Of a stretch of DNA of 64,000 bases, positions 17,051-26,076 are shown one piece after another. The notes under the pieces are model-generated. The model ran no database searches, was not told where the DNA came from, and saw only the letters and a program-made list of their open reading frames with translations. Within the stretch, counting starts at the first letter, position 1. Each line of letters starts with the position of its first letter. A program made the position numbers and the translations under genes. The stretch comes from Actinoplanes lobatus. GTDB taxonomy: Bacteria; Actinomycetota; Actinomycetes; Mycobacteriales; Micromonosporaceae. Location of the stretch: contig NZ_JACHNC010000001.1 in the NCBI RefSeq assembly GCF_014205215.1, positions 4,717,001 to 4,781,000 on the forward strand, in the 5' to 3' direction.

Positions 17051-17714
17051 CGCGAAACTGCCCAAGGGCGGCCACGTCGCGGTGATCGGCCTCGGCCGGT
17101 TCGGCGGCTCGGTCGCGGAAACGCTGCGGGAACTGGGCTACGAGGTGCTCGGCATCGACAGCGACCCGCGCATCGTCCAGGACTGGGCGGACCGGCTCAC
17201 CCAGGTCGCCGAGGCCGACGCCACCGACGAGGACGCGCTGCGCCAGCTCGGCGTACACGAGTTCGGGCGGGCCGTCGTCGGCATCGGCACCAACCTGGAG
17301 ACCAGCATCCTCACCGTGCTCACCCTCGCCGAGATCGGCGTGCCGGAGATCTGGGCCAAGGCGGCCAGCGTGAAACACGGCAAGATCCTCTCCTCGGTCG
17401 GCGCCGACCACGTCGTCTTCCCCGAGGCGGACATGGGCGAACGGGTCGGCCACCTGATCACCGGCCGCATGCTCGACTACATCGAGTTCGACGACGGCTT
17501 CGCCATCGCCAAGGTCCGCGCCCCGCGCGGCGCCGCCGGGCGCACCCTCGCCGACCTCGGCCTGCGCACCAGGTGGGGGGTCACGGTGGTCGGCACCAAA
17601 CGGCCCGGCGAGGATTTCGTGTACGCCCGCCCCGAAACCGTCATCCCGGACAACGCCGTCCTGATCGTCGCCGGCGACACCGCCAAGGTCGAGTCCTACG
17701 CCGACGAGAACTGA
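17043..17714 (+). CDS. ktrA: Potassium uptake regulatory subunit KtrA
   Basis: A 223-residue cytoplasmic RCK protein. The N-terminal RCK_N Rossmann fold has VAVIGLGRFGGSVAETL and the acidic LGIDSDP for NAD(H)/ATP binding. The C-terminal RCK_C domain (about 140-220) would bind a small regulator, c-di-AMP in many Gram-positives. The TTG at 17043 is chosen because GGAGGAGA lies about 9 bases upstream and the frame overlaps the ktrB stop. It gates KtrB as an octameric ring. Confidence 0.9.
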   Translation: MADAKLPKGGHVAVIGLGRFGGSVAETLRELGYEVLGIDSDPRIVQDWADRLTQVAEADATDEDALRQLGVHEFGRAVVGIGTNLETSILTVLTLAEIGVPEIWAKAASVKHGKILSSVGADHVVFPEADMGERVGHLITGRMLDYIEFDDGFAIAKVRAPRGAAGRTLADLGLRTRWGVTVVGTKRPGEDFVYARPETVIPDNAVLIVAGDTAKVESYADEN

Positions 17715-17756
17715 CGGGAACAGGGTCATCGACAGGAGCGCATATAGTGCGTTCCC

Positions 17757-18080
17757 ATGGGAGATCGCCCTGGACCGTCGTTATCGGTCACTCCGGACGA
17801 GCTGCTCCGGCACTCCGCGCACCTGCGTGACATAGCCGACGAACTTGACGAGATCGGGCGGGCGGCCACAACCACACAGCCCGGCCCGGAATCCTATGGG
17901 CGGATCTGTGCGATCGTCCCGGAGCTGCTGAACGAATTCCGGGAACCCCTGATCCAGGCGATCGGCGTAGCGGTCACGTCGGTACGCGACACCGTCGGCG
18001 CCGTACGCGCCGTGGCGGAAGCCTACGAGCTGAGCGATGAGGCGGCCGCCACCGTGGTCCGCGACGCCGGCGGGCGCTGA
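17757..18080 (+). CDS. EspC-like ESX/type VII secreted small protein
   Basis: A 107-residue, mostly alpha-helical protein that fits the EspC (ESX-1 excreted virulence factor C) family: it starts LSVTPDELLRHSAHLRDIAD, then a Pro/Gly turn and a second long helix ending AVAEAYELSDEAAA. The final segment resembles the YxxxD/E secretion signal (YELSDE). Its stop overlaps the next ATG by one base, so it is coupled to the WXG-like effector candidate downstream and may be co-secreted. The core ESX machinery is not in this window. Confidence 0.7.
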   Translation: MGDRPGPSLSVTPDELLRHSAHLRDIADELDEIGRAATTTQPGPESYGRICAIVPELLNEFREPLIQAIGVAVTSVRDTVGAVRAVAEAYELSDEAAATVVRDAGGR

Positions 18081-19228
18081 TGGGGAACGCCTATGTGGCA
18101 CCGCCGGTCGACGTACCGAAGGATCCCTGGGCGGGTGTCTGGATCGCCGAGGACATCCGGCTCCTCCGTCAGGGGGTGGAACGCGGCGACTGGATCGACG
18201 GCTCTCTCGGTGTCGCGGGGGCATCCCTGGACGCTCTCGCCCTGGTCAGTGACCCTCTCGGGGTGCTGTCGCAGTACGGCGTCGCCTGGATGATCGAGCA
18301 CGTGGAGCCGCTCTGCGAGACGCTGGACCAACTCGCCGGCGACCCCGGGCAGATCCGGGCCCACGCTCAGACCTGGCGCAACGTTTCCGCGGGGCTGTCC
18401 CGGCAGGCCGAGGAGATCGACCGGGCGGTCCGGTTCGACGTGTCCGAGTGGAACGGCGCGGCCGGAGACGCGTACCGCGAACGGTCCGGGCAGCAGTGCG
18501 CGGCCATCGGCGCGCTGGCCGTCGCGGCGGAGACGATGGCCGTGGTCACCGAGGTGGCGGGGCTTCTCGTCGCAGCGGTCCGGGAACTCGTCCGCGACGC
18601 GATCGCGACGCTGGTCTCGCGGCTCGTGGTCTACGCCGCAGAGGAGGCCGTCACGTTCGGGGCGGCGACGCCGCTCGTTGTGGAGCAGGTCGGCACGCTG
18701 GTGGCCTCCTGGACGGCGAAGATCGCCCGCTGGGTGCGGAGCCTGCTGCGCAGCCTGGACGACCTGGCCGCCGCGGTCCGGCGCATCGAACGGCACGTCG
18801 AGGACCTCAAAGACCTCCTGGCCCGGATCCGGAAGGCCGAGGACGAGGCCGGCGCCCTCCAACGGGTCAAGAAGAAGGGCGCCGGAGCGGTACAGCTCTA
18901 CCGGATGGCCACGGTTCGGTCGATCGCGGAGAAGTACGGCATCGACCTCTCGGGTCTGCGGATCTCGCTGGCCGACACGAAATTCCGGGGCAACTGCGGC
19001 GAGACCCGTCCGGACGGTTCGATCGTGCTGTACGTCTCCGGGTTCCGCAGCGAGGAGGACCTGGCCCGCACGCTGATGCACGAGAAGTTCCACCATGACG
19101 AGCTCGCGTCCGGCAAGCCGTATCCCCGGGACCGGGCCGAGTTCGACGCCTTCGAGGACCGGGCGTACGCGTACGAAGATCTCTGGTGGGACAATCAGCC
19201 GATTCGGCCGGAACCGCGGAAGCGATGA
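18080..19228 (+). CDS. WXG-like type VII effector candidate with HExxH domain
   Basis: A 382-residue modular protein. Residues 60-190 look like a WXG100-type helical hairpin, with SEWNGAAGDAYRE (W124-N-G) at the turn. Residues 190-265 are a helical/coiled linker. Residues 275-382 form a compact C-terminal domain with HEKFHHDE (HExxH at 334-338) followed by FDAFEDRAYAYED, where a third metal ligand could lie; this reads as a zincin-type metallopeptidase. The layout, a secreted helical N-terminus with a variable enzymatic C-terminus, is that of actinobacterial polymorphic toxins. Activity and target are inferred. It is coupled to genes on both sides. Confidence 0.6.
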   Translation: MGNAYVAPPVDVPKDPWAGVWIAEDIRLLRQGVERGDWIDGSLGVAGASLDALALVSDPLGVLSQYGVAWMIEHVEPLCETLDQLAGDPGQIRAHAQTWRNVSAGLSRQAEEIDRAVRFDVSEWNGAAGDAYRERSGQQCAAIGALAVAAETMAVVTEVAGLLVAAVRELVRDAIATLVSRLVVYAAEEAVTFGAATPLVVEQVGTLVASWTAKIARWVRSLLRSLDDLAAAVRRIERHVEDLKDLLARIRKAEDEAGALQRVKKKGAGAVQLYRMATVRSIAEKYGIDLSGLRISLADTKFRGNCGETRPDGSIVLYVSGFRSEEDLARTLMHEKFHHDELASGKPYPRDRAEFDAFEDRAYAYEDLWWDNQPIRPEPRKR

Positions 19229-19515
19229 CGATGACGACGTACGACCGATGGCTCGATGCCTACAGCCTCGCCTATGACACCGTTCACGAGCCGTTCGAGA
19301 CCCCCTGTCCACACTGCGGGAGCAACCGTCTGCGGCTGGTGTTCACCGGGAATTCGGAGTCCGACGTCGGCTATGCGCATTTCTGGTGCGACCACTGCCT
19401 GCACGGAATCGGTGTCTCCCGCACGATCATCCCGGACGGGGCCGTCGTTCAGGACATCCGGCAGGCACCCGCCGAACGGCAGCCGTCGATCCCTAACTAC
19501 CGGCTGATCCGCTGA
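19225..19515 (+). CDS. Small zinc-ribbon protein, possible immunity partner
   Basis: A 96-residue protein with two CxxC knuckles, CPHCGSNRLRLVF and WCDHCLHGIG, making a four-cysteine zinc ribbon. Its ATG overlaps the TGA of the HExxH gene by 4 bases, the position where immunity genes usually sit in toxin cassettes. No immunity family is recognised, so this role rests only on position. It has no signal peptide and is expected in the cytoplasm. Confidence 0.6.
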   Translation: MTMTTYDRWLDAYSLAYDTVHEPFETPCPHCGSNRLRLVFTGNSESDVGYAHFWCDHCLHGIGVSRTIIPDGAVVQDIRQAPAERQPSIPNYRLIR

Positions 19516-19553
19516 ATTTTGGGGTGGTGGCGTAGCCGGGGGAGGATCGGGGC

Positions 19554-22500
19554 GTGAGTGGGAACGGGGACCGGCTTCGGGTCGGGCTGCTCGGGGAGCT
19601 TCGGGTGTGCCGGGGGGACGTCGATGTGACGGTGCCCGGCGCCCGGCTGCGGGGGCTGCTCGTGCGGCTCGCGGTGGCCGGTGGGCGCCCGGTTCCGGCC
19701 GGGGCGCTCGCCGGTGCGGTGTGGCCCGAGGAGCAGCCCGGGGATCCGGCCAACGCCCTGCAATCGCTGATCTCCCGGCTGCGGCGGCTGCTCGGCGGCG
19801 GGGACACCGTCACCCAGGCCGAGGGCGGCTACCGGCTGGCGGTCGAGCCCGAGGACGTGGATGCCGCCCGGTTCGAGCGGCTGGTGGCGGACGGGCGGGA
19901 GCGGCTGCGCGGGGACCAGCCGCAGACGGCGGCCGACCTGCTGCGGGAGGCGGTCGCGCTGGTGCGCGGGCCGGTCGCGGCGGAGTTGGGCGAGGTGGCG
20001 CCGGCCCAGGCCGTCCGGCTCGGGCGGGTGATCGTCGAGGCGGGCGCCGACCTGGCCGAGGCCGAGGTGGCGCTGGGTGAGCTGGACCGGGCCGCGGACC
20101 GGCTGACCGGGCTGCTGGCCGAGCATCCGCTCAACGAACGGCTGGCCGGGCTGCTCATCGACGCGCTCGCCGGTCAGGGGCGGCAGGGTGAGGCGCTCGC
20201 CGTCTACGAGAGGATCCGGGAACGGCTCGCCGACCAGCTCGGGGCCGATCCGGGGGCGGCGCTGCGGGAGCGGCATCTGCGGTTGTTGCGCGGTGCTCCG
20301 GTCGTACCCCCGCGAAGTGAAGCCGGACCACCGCGAAGGGCGAGTGATCCGCGGGGTGAGGCCGGGCCACCATCGAGGGCGAGTGCGGCGAATGCGGCGA
20401 GTGGCAATCTGCCCGCGCCGCTGACCAGCTTCATCGGGCGGGAGGACGACCTGGCCCGGATCGATGCGCTGCTGACGCGCGGGCGGCTGGTCACCGTGCT
20501 CGGGCCGGGTGGCGCGGGCAAGACCCGGCTGGCGCTGGAGGCGGCCCGGCGGTACGGCGACCACTACCGGGACGGGACCTGGCTGGTGGATCTGGCGTCG
20601 GTGACCGAGCCGGCGAAGGTCGGCGCGGCCGTGGTGGCGGCGGCGGGGCTGCGCGGCTCGGCGCTGTTCGAGACCGCCAACCGGGTCCGCCCGGACGACC
20701 GCGACGACCTGGACGTGCTCGCCGAGCGGCTCAGCGGGCGGGAGATCCTGCTGCTCGTCGACAACTGTGAGCACCTGGTCGACGCGGTCGCGCATCTGCT
20801 GTCGCGGCTGCTGGTGTGCAGCCCGCGGCTGCGGGTGCTGGCGACCAGCCGGGAGCCGCTCGCGGTGGACGGCGAGTCGCTGGTGCCGTTGGGGCCGCTC
20901 GGCCTGCCCGAGCCGGGCGCCCGCGCGGTGGAGGCGGCCGGGGCCCCGGCGGTGCGGCTGTTCGCGGAGCGGGCCGGTGCGGTGCGGCCCGGGTTCACGG
21001 TCGGCGACGGCACGGTGGGTGACATCGTCCGGATCGTGCGCGGGCTGGACGGGCTGCCGCTCGCCCTCGAACTGGCCGCGGCCCGGCTGCGTACTCTCGG
21101 GCTGGCCGAGCTGGCGGACGGGCTCTCCGACCGGTTCCGGCTGCTCACCACCGGTAGCCGTACCGCCCAGCCGCGGCACCGCACGCTACGCGCGGTGATC
21201 GCCTGGAGCTGGGATCTGCTCGACGACGCCGAACGTGCCATGGCCGAGCACGTCGCGGTGCTGCCCGGCGGGGTCACGGTGGCCTCGGCCGCCGCGGTCA
21301 GCGGGTCCGGCGCCGCCACCGCCGATCTGCTGGCCTCCCTGGTCGACCGGTCGCTGCTCCAGCTGGCGCCGGGCGGCCGCTACCGGATGCTGGAGACGAT
21401 CCGCGAGTACGGCCTGGAACGTCTCGCCGAGCAGGGTGTCCTCGGCGAGGTCCGGGCCCGGGCGGCCGCGCACCTGGCCGGGCTGGTCGCCCACCACGAC
21501 CCGCTGCTGCGGACCGCCGGGCAGATGGCCGCGATCCGGGTGCTGCGCGCCGAGTACGACAACGCCCTCGCCGCCCTGCGCCACCTCTGTGACATCGGGG
21601 ACGCCCCGGCGGCGCTCGGGCTCGCGCTGGACCTGTGCTGGTACTGGCACATGCTGGGCCGGCACGCCGACGCCGCGTACTGGCTGGCCGAGGCGCTCGC
21701 CGTGCCCGGCGACACCGTCCCGGTGCTGGCCGACTGCGCGGAGGCGGTGCTGGCCCTCAACCGGGGTGGCCCTGAGCCGTCGCTGGTCGGGGAGACCGCC
21801 GCGCGCCGTCAGGAGCGTCTGCGGGCTCTCGCCCAGCGGATCGCCGGGCATCCGGAGCTGCCCGGCCCGGCCGGGGTCATCGCGACCATCACGCTCTACT
21901 TCGCCGGCGAGAAGGAACTCGCGGACCACCGGATCGAGCAGCTGCTCGCCGGGCCGGACCGGTGGAAGGCGGCGCTGGCCCACATGTACCGGGCCCAGAT
22001 CGCCGAGAACGACGGCGACATGCGCGGGATGTCGGAGAACGCCGGCGCGGCCCTCGACGCGTTCCGGGCGATCGGCGATCGGTGGGGGCAGGCGTCGGTG
22101 CTGCCGCTGCGCGCCCTGATCCGGCAGTACGACGGCGATCTGGACGGGGCGCTCACCGATCTGCGGGCGGCCCGGGCGTTCGCGGCCGAGTTCGGTTCAC
22201 TGGACGTCAACGACGAGATCTTCATCGACCTGCGCTGGGCCGACCTGCACATGCGCCGCGGCGACCCGGACGAGGCGACGACCGCCCTGGTGTCGGCCCG
22301 GGACCGGGCCGACCGGTCCGGGTCGCGGGAGATCCAGCTGCTGGTCGACGCGCTGGAGGCCGGGATGCTGGTCTGGCAGGGCGAGCTGGACCGCGGTGAG
22401 GAGCTGATCAACCGGGCCGCCGACGCGCTGGGGGTGGACGCCGACGAGATGCCGATGATGGGCGGCGACCACGGCACCGCCATCGTCGGCGCGATCCGGG

Positions 22501-22877
22501 CGTGGGTGGCGCTGCACCGTGGGGACCCGGGTACGGCGGAGAAGGCGCTGCTGGTCGCGTACCCGGCCGCCCTGGAGACCCGGGACATGCCGATCCTCGC
22601 GCTGGTGGCGGTCGCCGCCGCCGGGCTGGCCGGGCTGCGCGGACGGCACCGGGACGCGGCGGTGCTGCTGGGCGCGTCGGCCCGGCTGCGGGGCGCCCAC
22701 GACCACACCGAGCTCAACGTGGCGAAGGTGGCCACGGAGGCCCGGGCGGCGCTGGGGGACGACGGGTTCGGGGAGGCGTACGCCATCGGCTGGACCCTGG
22801 ACGCGGAAGCCGCGCGGAGTCTGGTCGACCCCGCGCGGCGTTCACTCGGCCCTTCTCCTCAGGCCCGGCGGTTGTAG
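19554..22877 (+). CDS. AfsR/BTAD-type transcriptional regulator with STAND ATPase
   Basis: A 1107-residue regulator. Residues 8-95 are an OmpR-like winged helix (RLRVGLLGELRV to GGYRLAVE), 98-245 the BTAD helical domain (DAARFERLVADGRERL to LAVYERIRERLADQLGADPG). A short repetitive Pro/Arg linker precedes an NB-ARC-like ATPase with P-loop GPGGAGKT at 317-324, Walker B ILLLVDNCEH and LEREYGLERL-like YRMLETIREYGLERLAEQ. TPR-like helices fill 640-1080. Such proteins activate secondary-metabolite or transport genes. The target is not shown; a DrrAB-type exporter lies convergently downstream. The GTG at 19554 follows GGGGGAGGATC. Confidence 0.88.
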   Translation: MSGNGDRLRVGLLGELRVCRGDVDVTVPGARLRGLLVRLAVAGGRPVPAGALAGAVWPEEQPGDPANALQSLISRLRRLLGGGDTVTQAEGGYRLAVEPEDVDAARFERLVADGRERLRGDQPQTAADLLREAVALVRGPVAAELGEVAPAQAVRLGRVIVEAGADLAEAEVALGELDRAADRLTGLLAEHPLNERLAGLLIDALAGQGRQGEALAVYERIRERLADQLGADPGAALRERHLRLLRGAPVVPPRSEAGPPRRASDPRGEAGPPSRASAANAASGNLPAPLTSFIGREDDLARIDALLTRGRLVTVLGPGGAGKTRLALEAARRYGDHYRDGTWLVDLASVTEPAKVGAAVVAAAGLRGSALFETANRVRPDDRDDLDVLAERLSGREILLLVDNCEHLVDAVAHLLSRLLVCSPRLRVLATSREPLAVDGESLVPLGPLGLPEPGARAVEAAGAPAVRLFAERAGAVRPGFTVGDGTVGDIVRIVRGLDGLPLALELAAARLRTLGLAELADGLSDRFRLLTTGSRTAQPRHRTLRAVIAWSWDLLDDAERAMAEHVAVLPGGVTVASAAAVSGSGAATADLLASLVDRSLLQLAPGGRYRMLETIREYGLERLAEQGVLGEVRARAAAHLAGLVAHHDPLLRTAGQMAAIRVLRAEYDNALAALRHLCDIGDAPAALGLALDLCWYWHMLGRHADAAYWLAEALAVPGDTVPVLADCAEAVLALNRGGPEPSLVGETAARRQERLRALAQRIAGHPELPGPAGVIATITLYFAGEKELADHRIEQLLAGPDRWKAALAHMYRAQIAENDGDMRGMSENAGAALDAFRAIGDRWGQASVLPLRALIRQYDGDLDGALTDLRAARAFAAEFGSLDVNDEIFIDLRWADLHMRRGDPDEATTALVSARDRADRSGSREIQLLVDALEAGMLVWQGELDRGEELINRAADALGVDADEMPMMGGDHGTAIVGAIRAWVALHRGDPGTAEKALLVAYPAALETRDMPILALVAVAAAGLAGLRGRHRDAAVLLGASARLRGAHDHTELNVAKVATEARAALGDDGFGEAYAIGWTLDAEAARSLVDPARRSLGPSPQARRL

Positions 22878-23620
22878 GCGCGCAGCGCCAGCGGCACGAA
22901 CACCACCAACAGCCCGCCCATCCACAGCAGTGTGGTGGCCAGCGGCCCGGCGACCGGCCCGCCGACGAGCAGCCCCCGGATCGCCTCGACCAGCGGCGTG
23001 ATCGGGTTGACCGACACGAACGCCTGCAACCAGCCGGGCAGCGTGTCGGTCGCCACGAACACGTTGGAACCGAACGTCAGCGGCAGCACCAGCAGGAACA
23101 TGATGCCCTGCACCGCGCCCGAGGTCCGGACCATCATGCCGACCCACACCGAGATCCAGCAGAAGCAGAGCCCGAAGCCGATCGACAGCGCCACCGCGCC
23201 GAGCGCCGGCAGGAAGCCGGTCTCCACCCGGAACCCCATGATGGTGCCGAAGAGCAGCAGGCTCACACACACCGACAGGTAGCGGACCACGTCGGCGGAC
23301 ACCGCACCGATCAGCGGCGCGGCCCGGGAGATCGGCAGCGACCGGAACCGGTCGAAGACGCCCTTCTCGATGTCCGCGTTCAGGTTCTGGCCGAGCGCCA
23401 CCCCGCCCATGGCCAGCGACTGCGCCAGCATGCCGGGTAACAGGAACTGGAGGTACGCGTGCCGGTCGCCGTCCGCGATGGCGCCACCGAACAGATAGGT
23501 GAACAGCAGCAGGAAGATCACCGGCTGGATCGTGACGTCGATCAGCGCCTCCGGTGTCCGCATCGTCTTGATCAGGCTGCGCTTGGCCAGGGCCGCGCTG
23601 TGCATGGCGATCGCGGTCAT
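22859..23620 (-). CDS. ABC-2 type exporter permease, DrrB-like
   Basis: A 253-residue permease with six membrane segments and the ABC-2 signature region (IEKGVFDRFRSLPISRAAPLIG, then PLTFGSNVFVATDTLPGWLQ and VNPITPLVEAIRGLL). It is paired with the ATPase gene upstream, sharing an ATGA overlap, and would form a daunorubicin-type drug or lipid exporter. Its 3' end overlaps the BTAD regulator by 19 bases on the other strand. Confidence 0.9.
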   Translation of the reverse strand: MTAIAMHSAALAKRSLIKTMRTPEALIDVTIQPVIFLLLFTYLFGGAIADGDRHAYLQFLLPGMLAQSLAMGGVALGQNLNADIEKGVFDRFRSLPISRAAPLIGAVSADVVRYLSVCVSLLLFGTIMGFRVETGFLPALGAVALSIGFGLCFCWISVWVGMMVRTSGAVQGIMFLLVLPLTFGSNVFVATDTLPGWLQAFVSVNPITPLVEAIRGLLVGGPVAGPLATTLLWMGGLLVVFVPLALRAYNRRA

Positions 23621-24591
23621 ACCAGTTCCTCCGTCCGGACACGCCCGGTCAGAGCGTGGAACACCTCGTCCAGGCTGGGCAGATGCAGCGCCAGCTCGGT
23701 CACCTCGACGCGATCGGCACGCAGCGCCGGGATCAGCTTGTCCAGTGCCTCGTCACTGCTCACCGGCACGGACGCCGCGCCGGGACGGGAACCGGCGGCC
23801 TCGTCGATACTCGCCGCGGTGCCCGGTGCGGCCACCAGGTCGAGCAGCCGCAGCACGTCCGGCAGCCGGGCCGGGTCGGCCGGGCGTACCCGCAGCGTCT
23901 GGCCGCCGACCTTGCGCTTCAGGCCGTCCGGGGTGTCGTGGGCGATCACCTTGCCGTGGTTCACCACCACGATCTCGTCGGCGAGCGCGTCCGCCTCCTC
24001 CAGGTACTGGGTGGTGAGCAGCACACTCGCGCCGCTGGCGACCTGGTTGCGGACCACACCCCACATGTCCTCGCGCTTGGCCGGGTCGAGGCCGGTCGTC
24101 GGCTCGTCCAGGAAGATCACCTCAGGCTGCCCGACCAGGCTCGCCGCCAGGTCCAGGCGACGGCGCATACCGCCCGAGTAGGTCTTCGCCGGCCGGCGCG
24201 CGGCCTCGCTGAGATCGAACCACTCCAGCAGTTCGTCGGCCCGGCGCCGCGCGTCCCTCCCGCTCAGATCGAGGAGACGCCCGATCAACACCAGATTCTG
24301 TACGCCCGTGAGGTCCTCGTCGACGGAGGCGTACTGGCCGGTCAGGCCGATTTTGCGGCGCACCTGCCGCGGATTCTTGAGCACGTCGATCCCGGCCACG
24401 AAGGCGCTGCCCTCGTCCGGGCGGAGCAGGGTGGCGAGCACCCGTACCGCGGTCGTCTTGCCGGCGCCGTTGGGCCCGAGCACTCCCAGCACGGTGCCGC
24501 GGCGCATCGACAGGTCGACCCCGTCGAGCGCCTGCGTGCTCCCGAATCGCTTGCGCAGCCCCTCGGCGCGCACCACCAGATCTTCGGTCAT
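23617..24591 (-). CDS. ABC exporter ATP-binding protein, DrrA-like
   Basis: A 324-residue ATPase. Walker A is GPNGAGKTTAV, the Q-loop GLTGQYASVDEDLTG is typical of DrrA, the signature is YSGGMRRRLDLAASL and Walker B VIFLDEPTTGLDP. The C-terminal 90 residues are the DrrA-specific regulatory domain (ending LHLPSLDEVFHALTG). The ATG at 24591 is the family start (MTEDLVVRAEGLRKRFG). It energises the permease encoded next. Confidence 0.92.
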   Translation of the reverse strand: MTEDLVVRAEGLRKRFGSTQALDGVDLSMRRGTVLGVLGPNGAGKTTAVRVLATLLRPDEGSAFVAGIDVLKNPRQVRRKIGLTGQYASVDEDLTGVQNLVLIGRLLDLSGRDARRRADELLEWFDLSEAARRPAKTYSGGMRRRLDLAASLVGQPEVIFLDEPTTGLDPAKREDMWGVVRNQVASGASVLLTTQYLEEADALADEIVVVNHGKVIAHDTPDGLKRKVGGQTLRVRPADPARLPDVLRLLDLVAAPGTAASIDEAAGSRPGAASVPVSSDEALDKLIPALRADRVEVTELALHLPSLDEVFHALTGRVRTEELV

Positions 24592-24663
24592 GCCGAGAAG
24601 GTTGCCGGTCCCCGCTGGCACGGCCCGCACACGCCGCTGACACGGCCCTGGCACGCGGCACTG

Positions 24664-25995
24664 TCACGCTGTCACCCGGACGGCGGTGCGCTCACCGTCC
24701 AGCATCCCCTCCTCGTCGAACGGGTCGTTGCCGGAGAGGACCGCATGCGCGCGGTCGCGGTCGAACTCCCTGGTCCAGACGCCGATCAGCACGGTGGCGA
24801 CCGCGTTGCCGGCGAAGTTGGTCAGCGCCCGCGCCTCGGACATGAACCGGTCGATGCCGACGATCAGGCCGACCCCGTCGACCAGGTCGGGACGGTGGCT
24901 CTGGAGACCGCCGGCCAGCGTGGCCAGGCCCGCCCCGGTCACCCCGGCCGCGCCCTTCGACGCGATGATCATGAAGACGAGCAACGAGACCTGCTCGGGC
25001 ACCGACAGCGGGTCACCCATCGCCTGCGCCACGAACAGCGACGCCATCGTCAGGTAGATGGCCGTACCGTCCAGATTGAAGGAATATCCGGCCGGCACCG
25101 CGATGCCCACCACCGGCCGGCTCACCCCCACGTGCTCCATCTTGGCGATCAGCCGCGGCAGCGCCGACTCCGACGACGACGTCGACACGATCAGCAGGAA
25201 CTCCCGGCCCAGGTAGCGCAGCAGGCGGAAGATGTTGATCCGGGCGACCAGCCAGAGGACCGAGCCGAGCACCCCGAAGACGAAGATCGCGCACGTGACG
25301 TAGAAGCCCAGCATGATCTGCGCCAGGCTGATCAGCGCGTCCACACCGGTGGCGCCGACCACCGCCGCGATCGCGCCGAACGCGCCGAACGGGGCCAGCC
25401 ACATCAGCATCGCCAGGATCCGGAAGACCAGCCGCTGGAACAGCCCGACGGCGCGCAGCACCGGCTCGGACCGCTCACCCAGCGACTGGAGGGCGAACCC
25501 GGCCAGCAGCGCCACCAACAGGGTCTGGAGCACGTTGCCGGTGGCCAGCGGGGAGAGCAGGCTGTCCGGGATGATCCCGAGCAGGAAGTCGGCGGTGCTC
25601 TCGGCGCTGTCCGCACCGACCGCCTTCTGCCCGGCCGCGGCGACCGTCTCGTCCAGGCTCATCCCGGAGCCCGGGTGGATCAGGTTGCCGACCACCAGGC
25701 CGATCGCCAGCGCCACCGTCGACATGGTGAGGAAGTAGGCGAGGGCCAGGCCGCCGACCCTGCCGACCCGGGCCGCCTGCCGGATCGAACCGACCCCGAG
25801 GACGATCGTGCAGAGGATGACCGGCGCGATCATCATCCGGATCAGGTCGACGAACCCGGTGCCGATCGGCTTCAGCCCGACCGCCGTCTCCGGGGCGAGC
25901 AGGCCGACGGCGACGCCGAGCAGGACGGCCACGATGACCGCCAGGTACAGATAGTGGGTACGGTCGCGCTCGATCGGGGCGGTTGTGGTGATCAC
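24664..25995 (-). CDS. Dicarboxylate:cation symporter (DctA/GltP family)
   Basis: A 443-residue secondary transporter of the DAACS family, taking up C4-dicarboxylates or acidic amino acids with Na+ or H+. It has the serine-rich hairpin-1 STSSSESALPRLI, the AGYSFNLDGTAIYLT motif, hairpin-2 SKGAAGVTGAGLATLAG and the substrate-binding DRFMSEARALTNFAGNAVAT. The last ends in NxxA-type residues; dicarboxylate is more likely than glutamate, but this is inferred. The GTG at 25995 is chosen from family length; the ribosome site is weak. Confidence 0.9.
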   Translation of the reverse strand: MITTTAPIERDRTHYLYLAVIVAVLLGVAVGLLAPETAVGLKPIGTGFVDLIRMMIAPVILCTIVLGVGSIRQAARVGRVGGLALAYFLTMSTVALAIGLVVGNLIHPGSGMSLDETVAAAGQKAVGADSAESTADFLLGIIPDSLLSPLATGNVLQTLLVALLAGFALQSLGERSEPVLRAVGLFQRLVFRILAMLMWLAPFGAFGAIAAVVGATGVDALISLAQIMLGFYVTCAIFVFGVLGSVLWLVARINIFRLLRYLGREFLLIVSTSSSESALPRLIAKMEHVGVSRPVVGIAVPAGYSFNLDGTAIYLTMASLFVAQAMGDPLSVPEQVSLLVFMIIASKGAAGVTGAGLATLAGGLQSHRPDLVDGVGLIVGIDRFMSEARALTNFAGNAVATVLIGVWTREFDRDRAHAVLSGNDPFDEEGMLDGERTAVRVTA

Positions 25996-26076
25996 CTTCA
26001 GGAAACGACCCGCGGCCGGGGGATGACACGAGCGCACGGCCGAGTACCGGCCGGTGTCCGGGGGTATCCACCGCCC

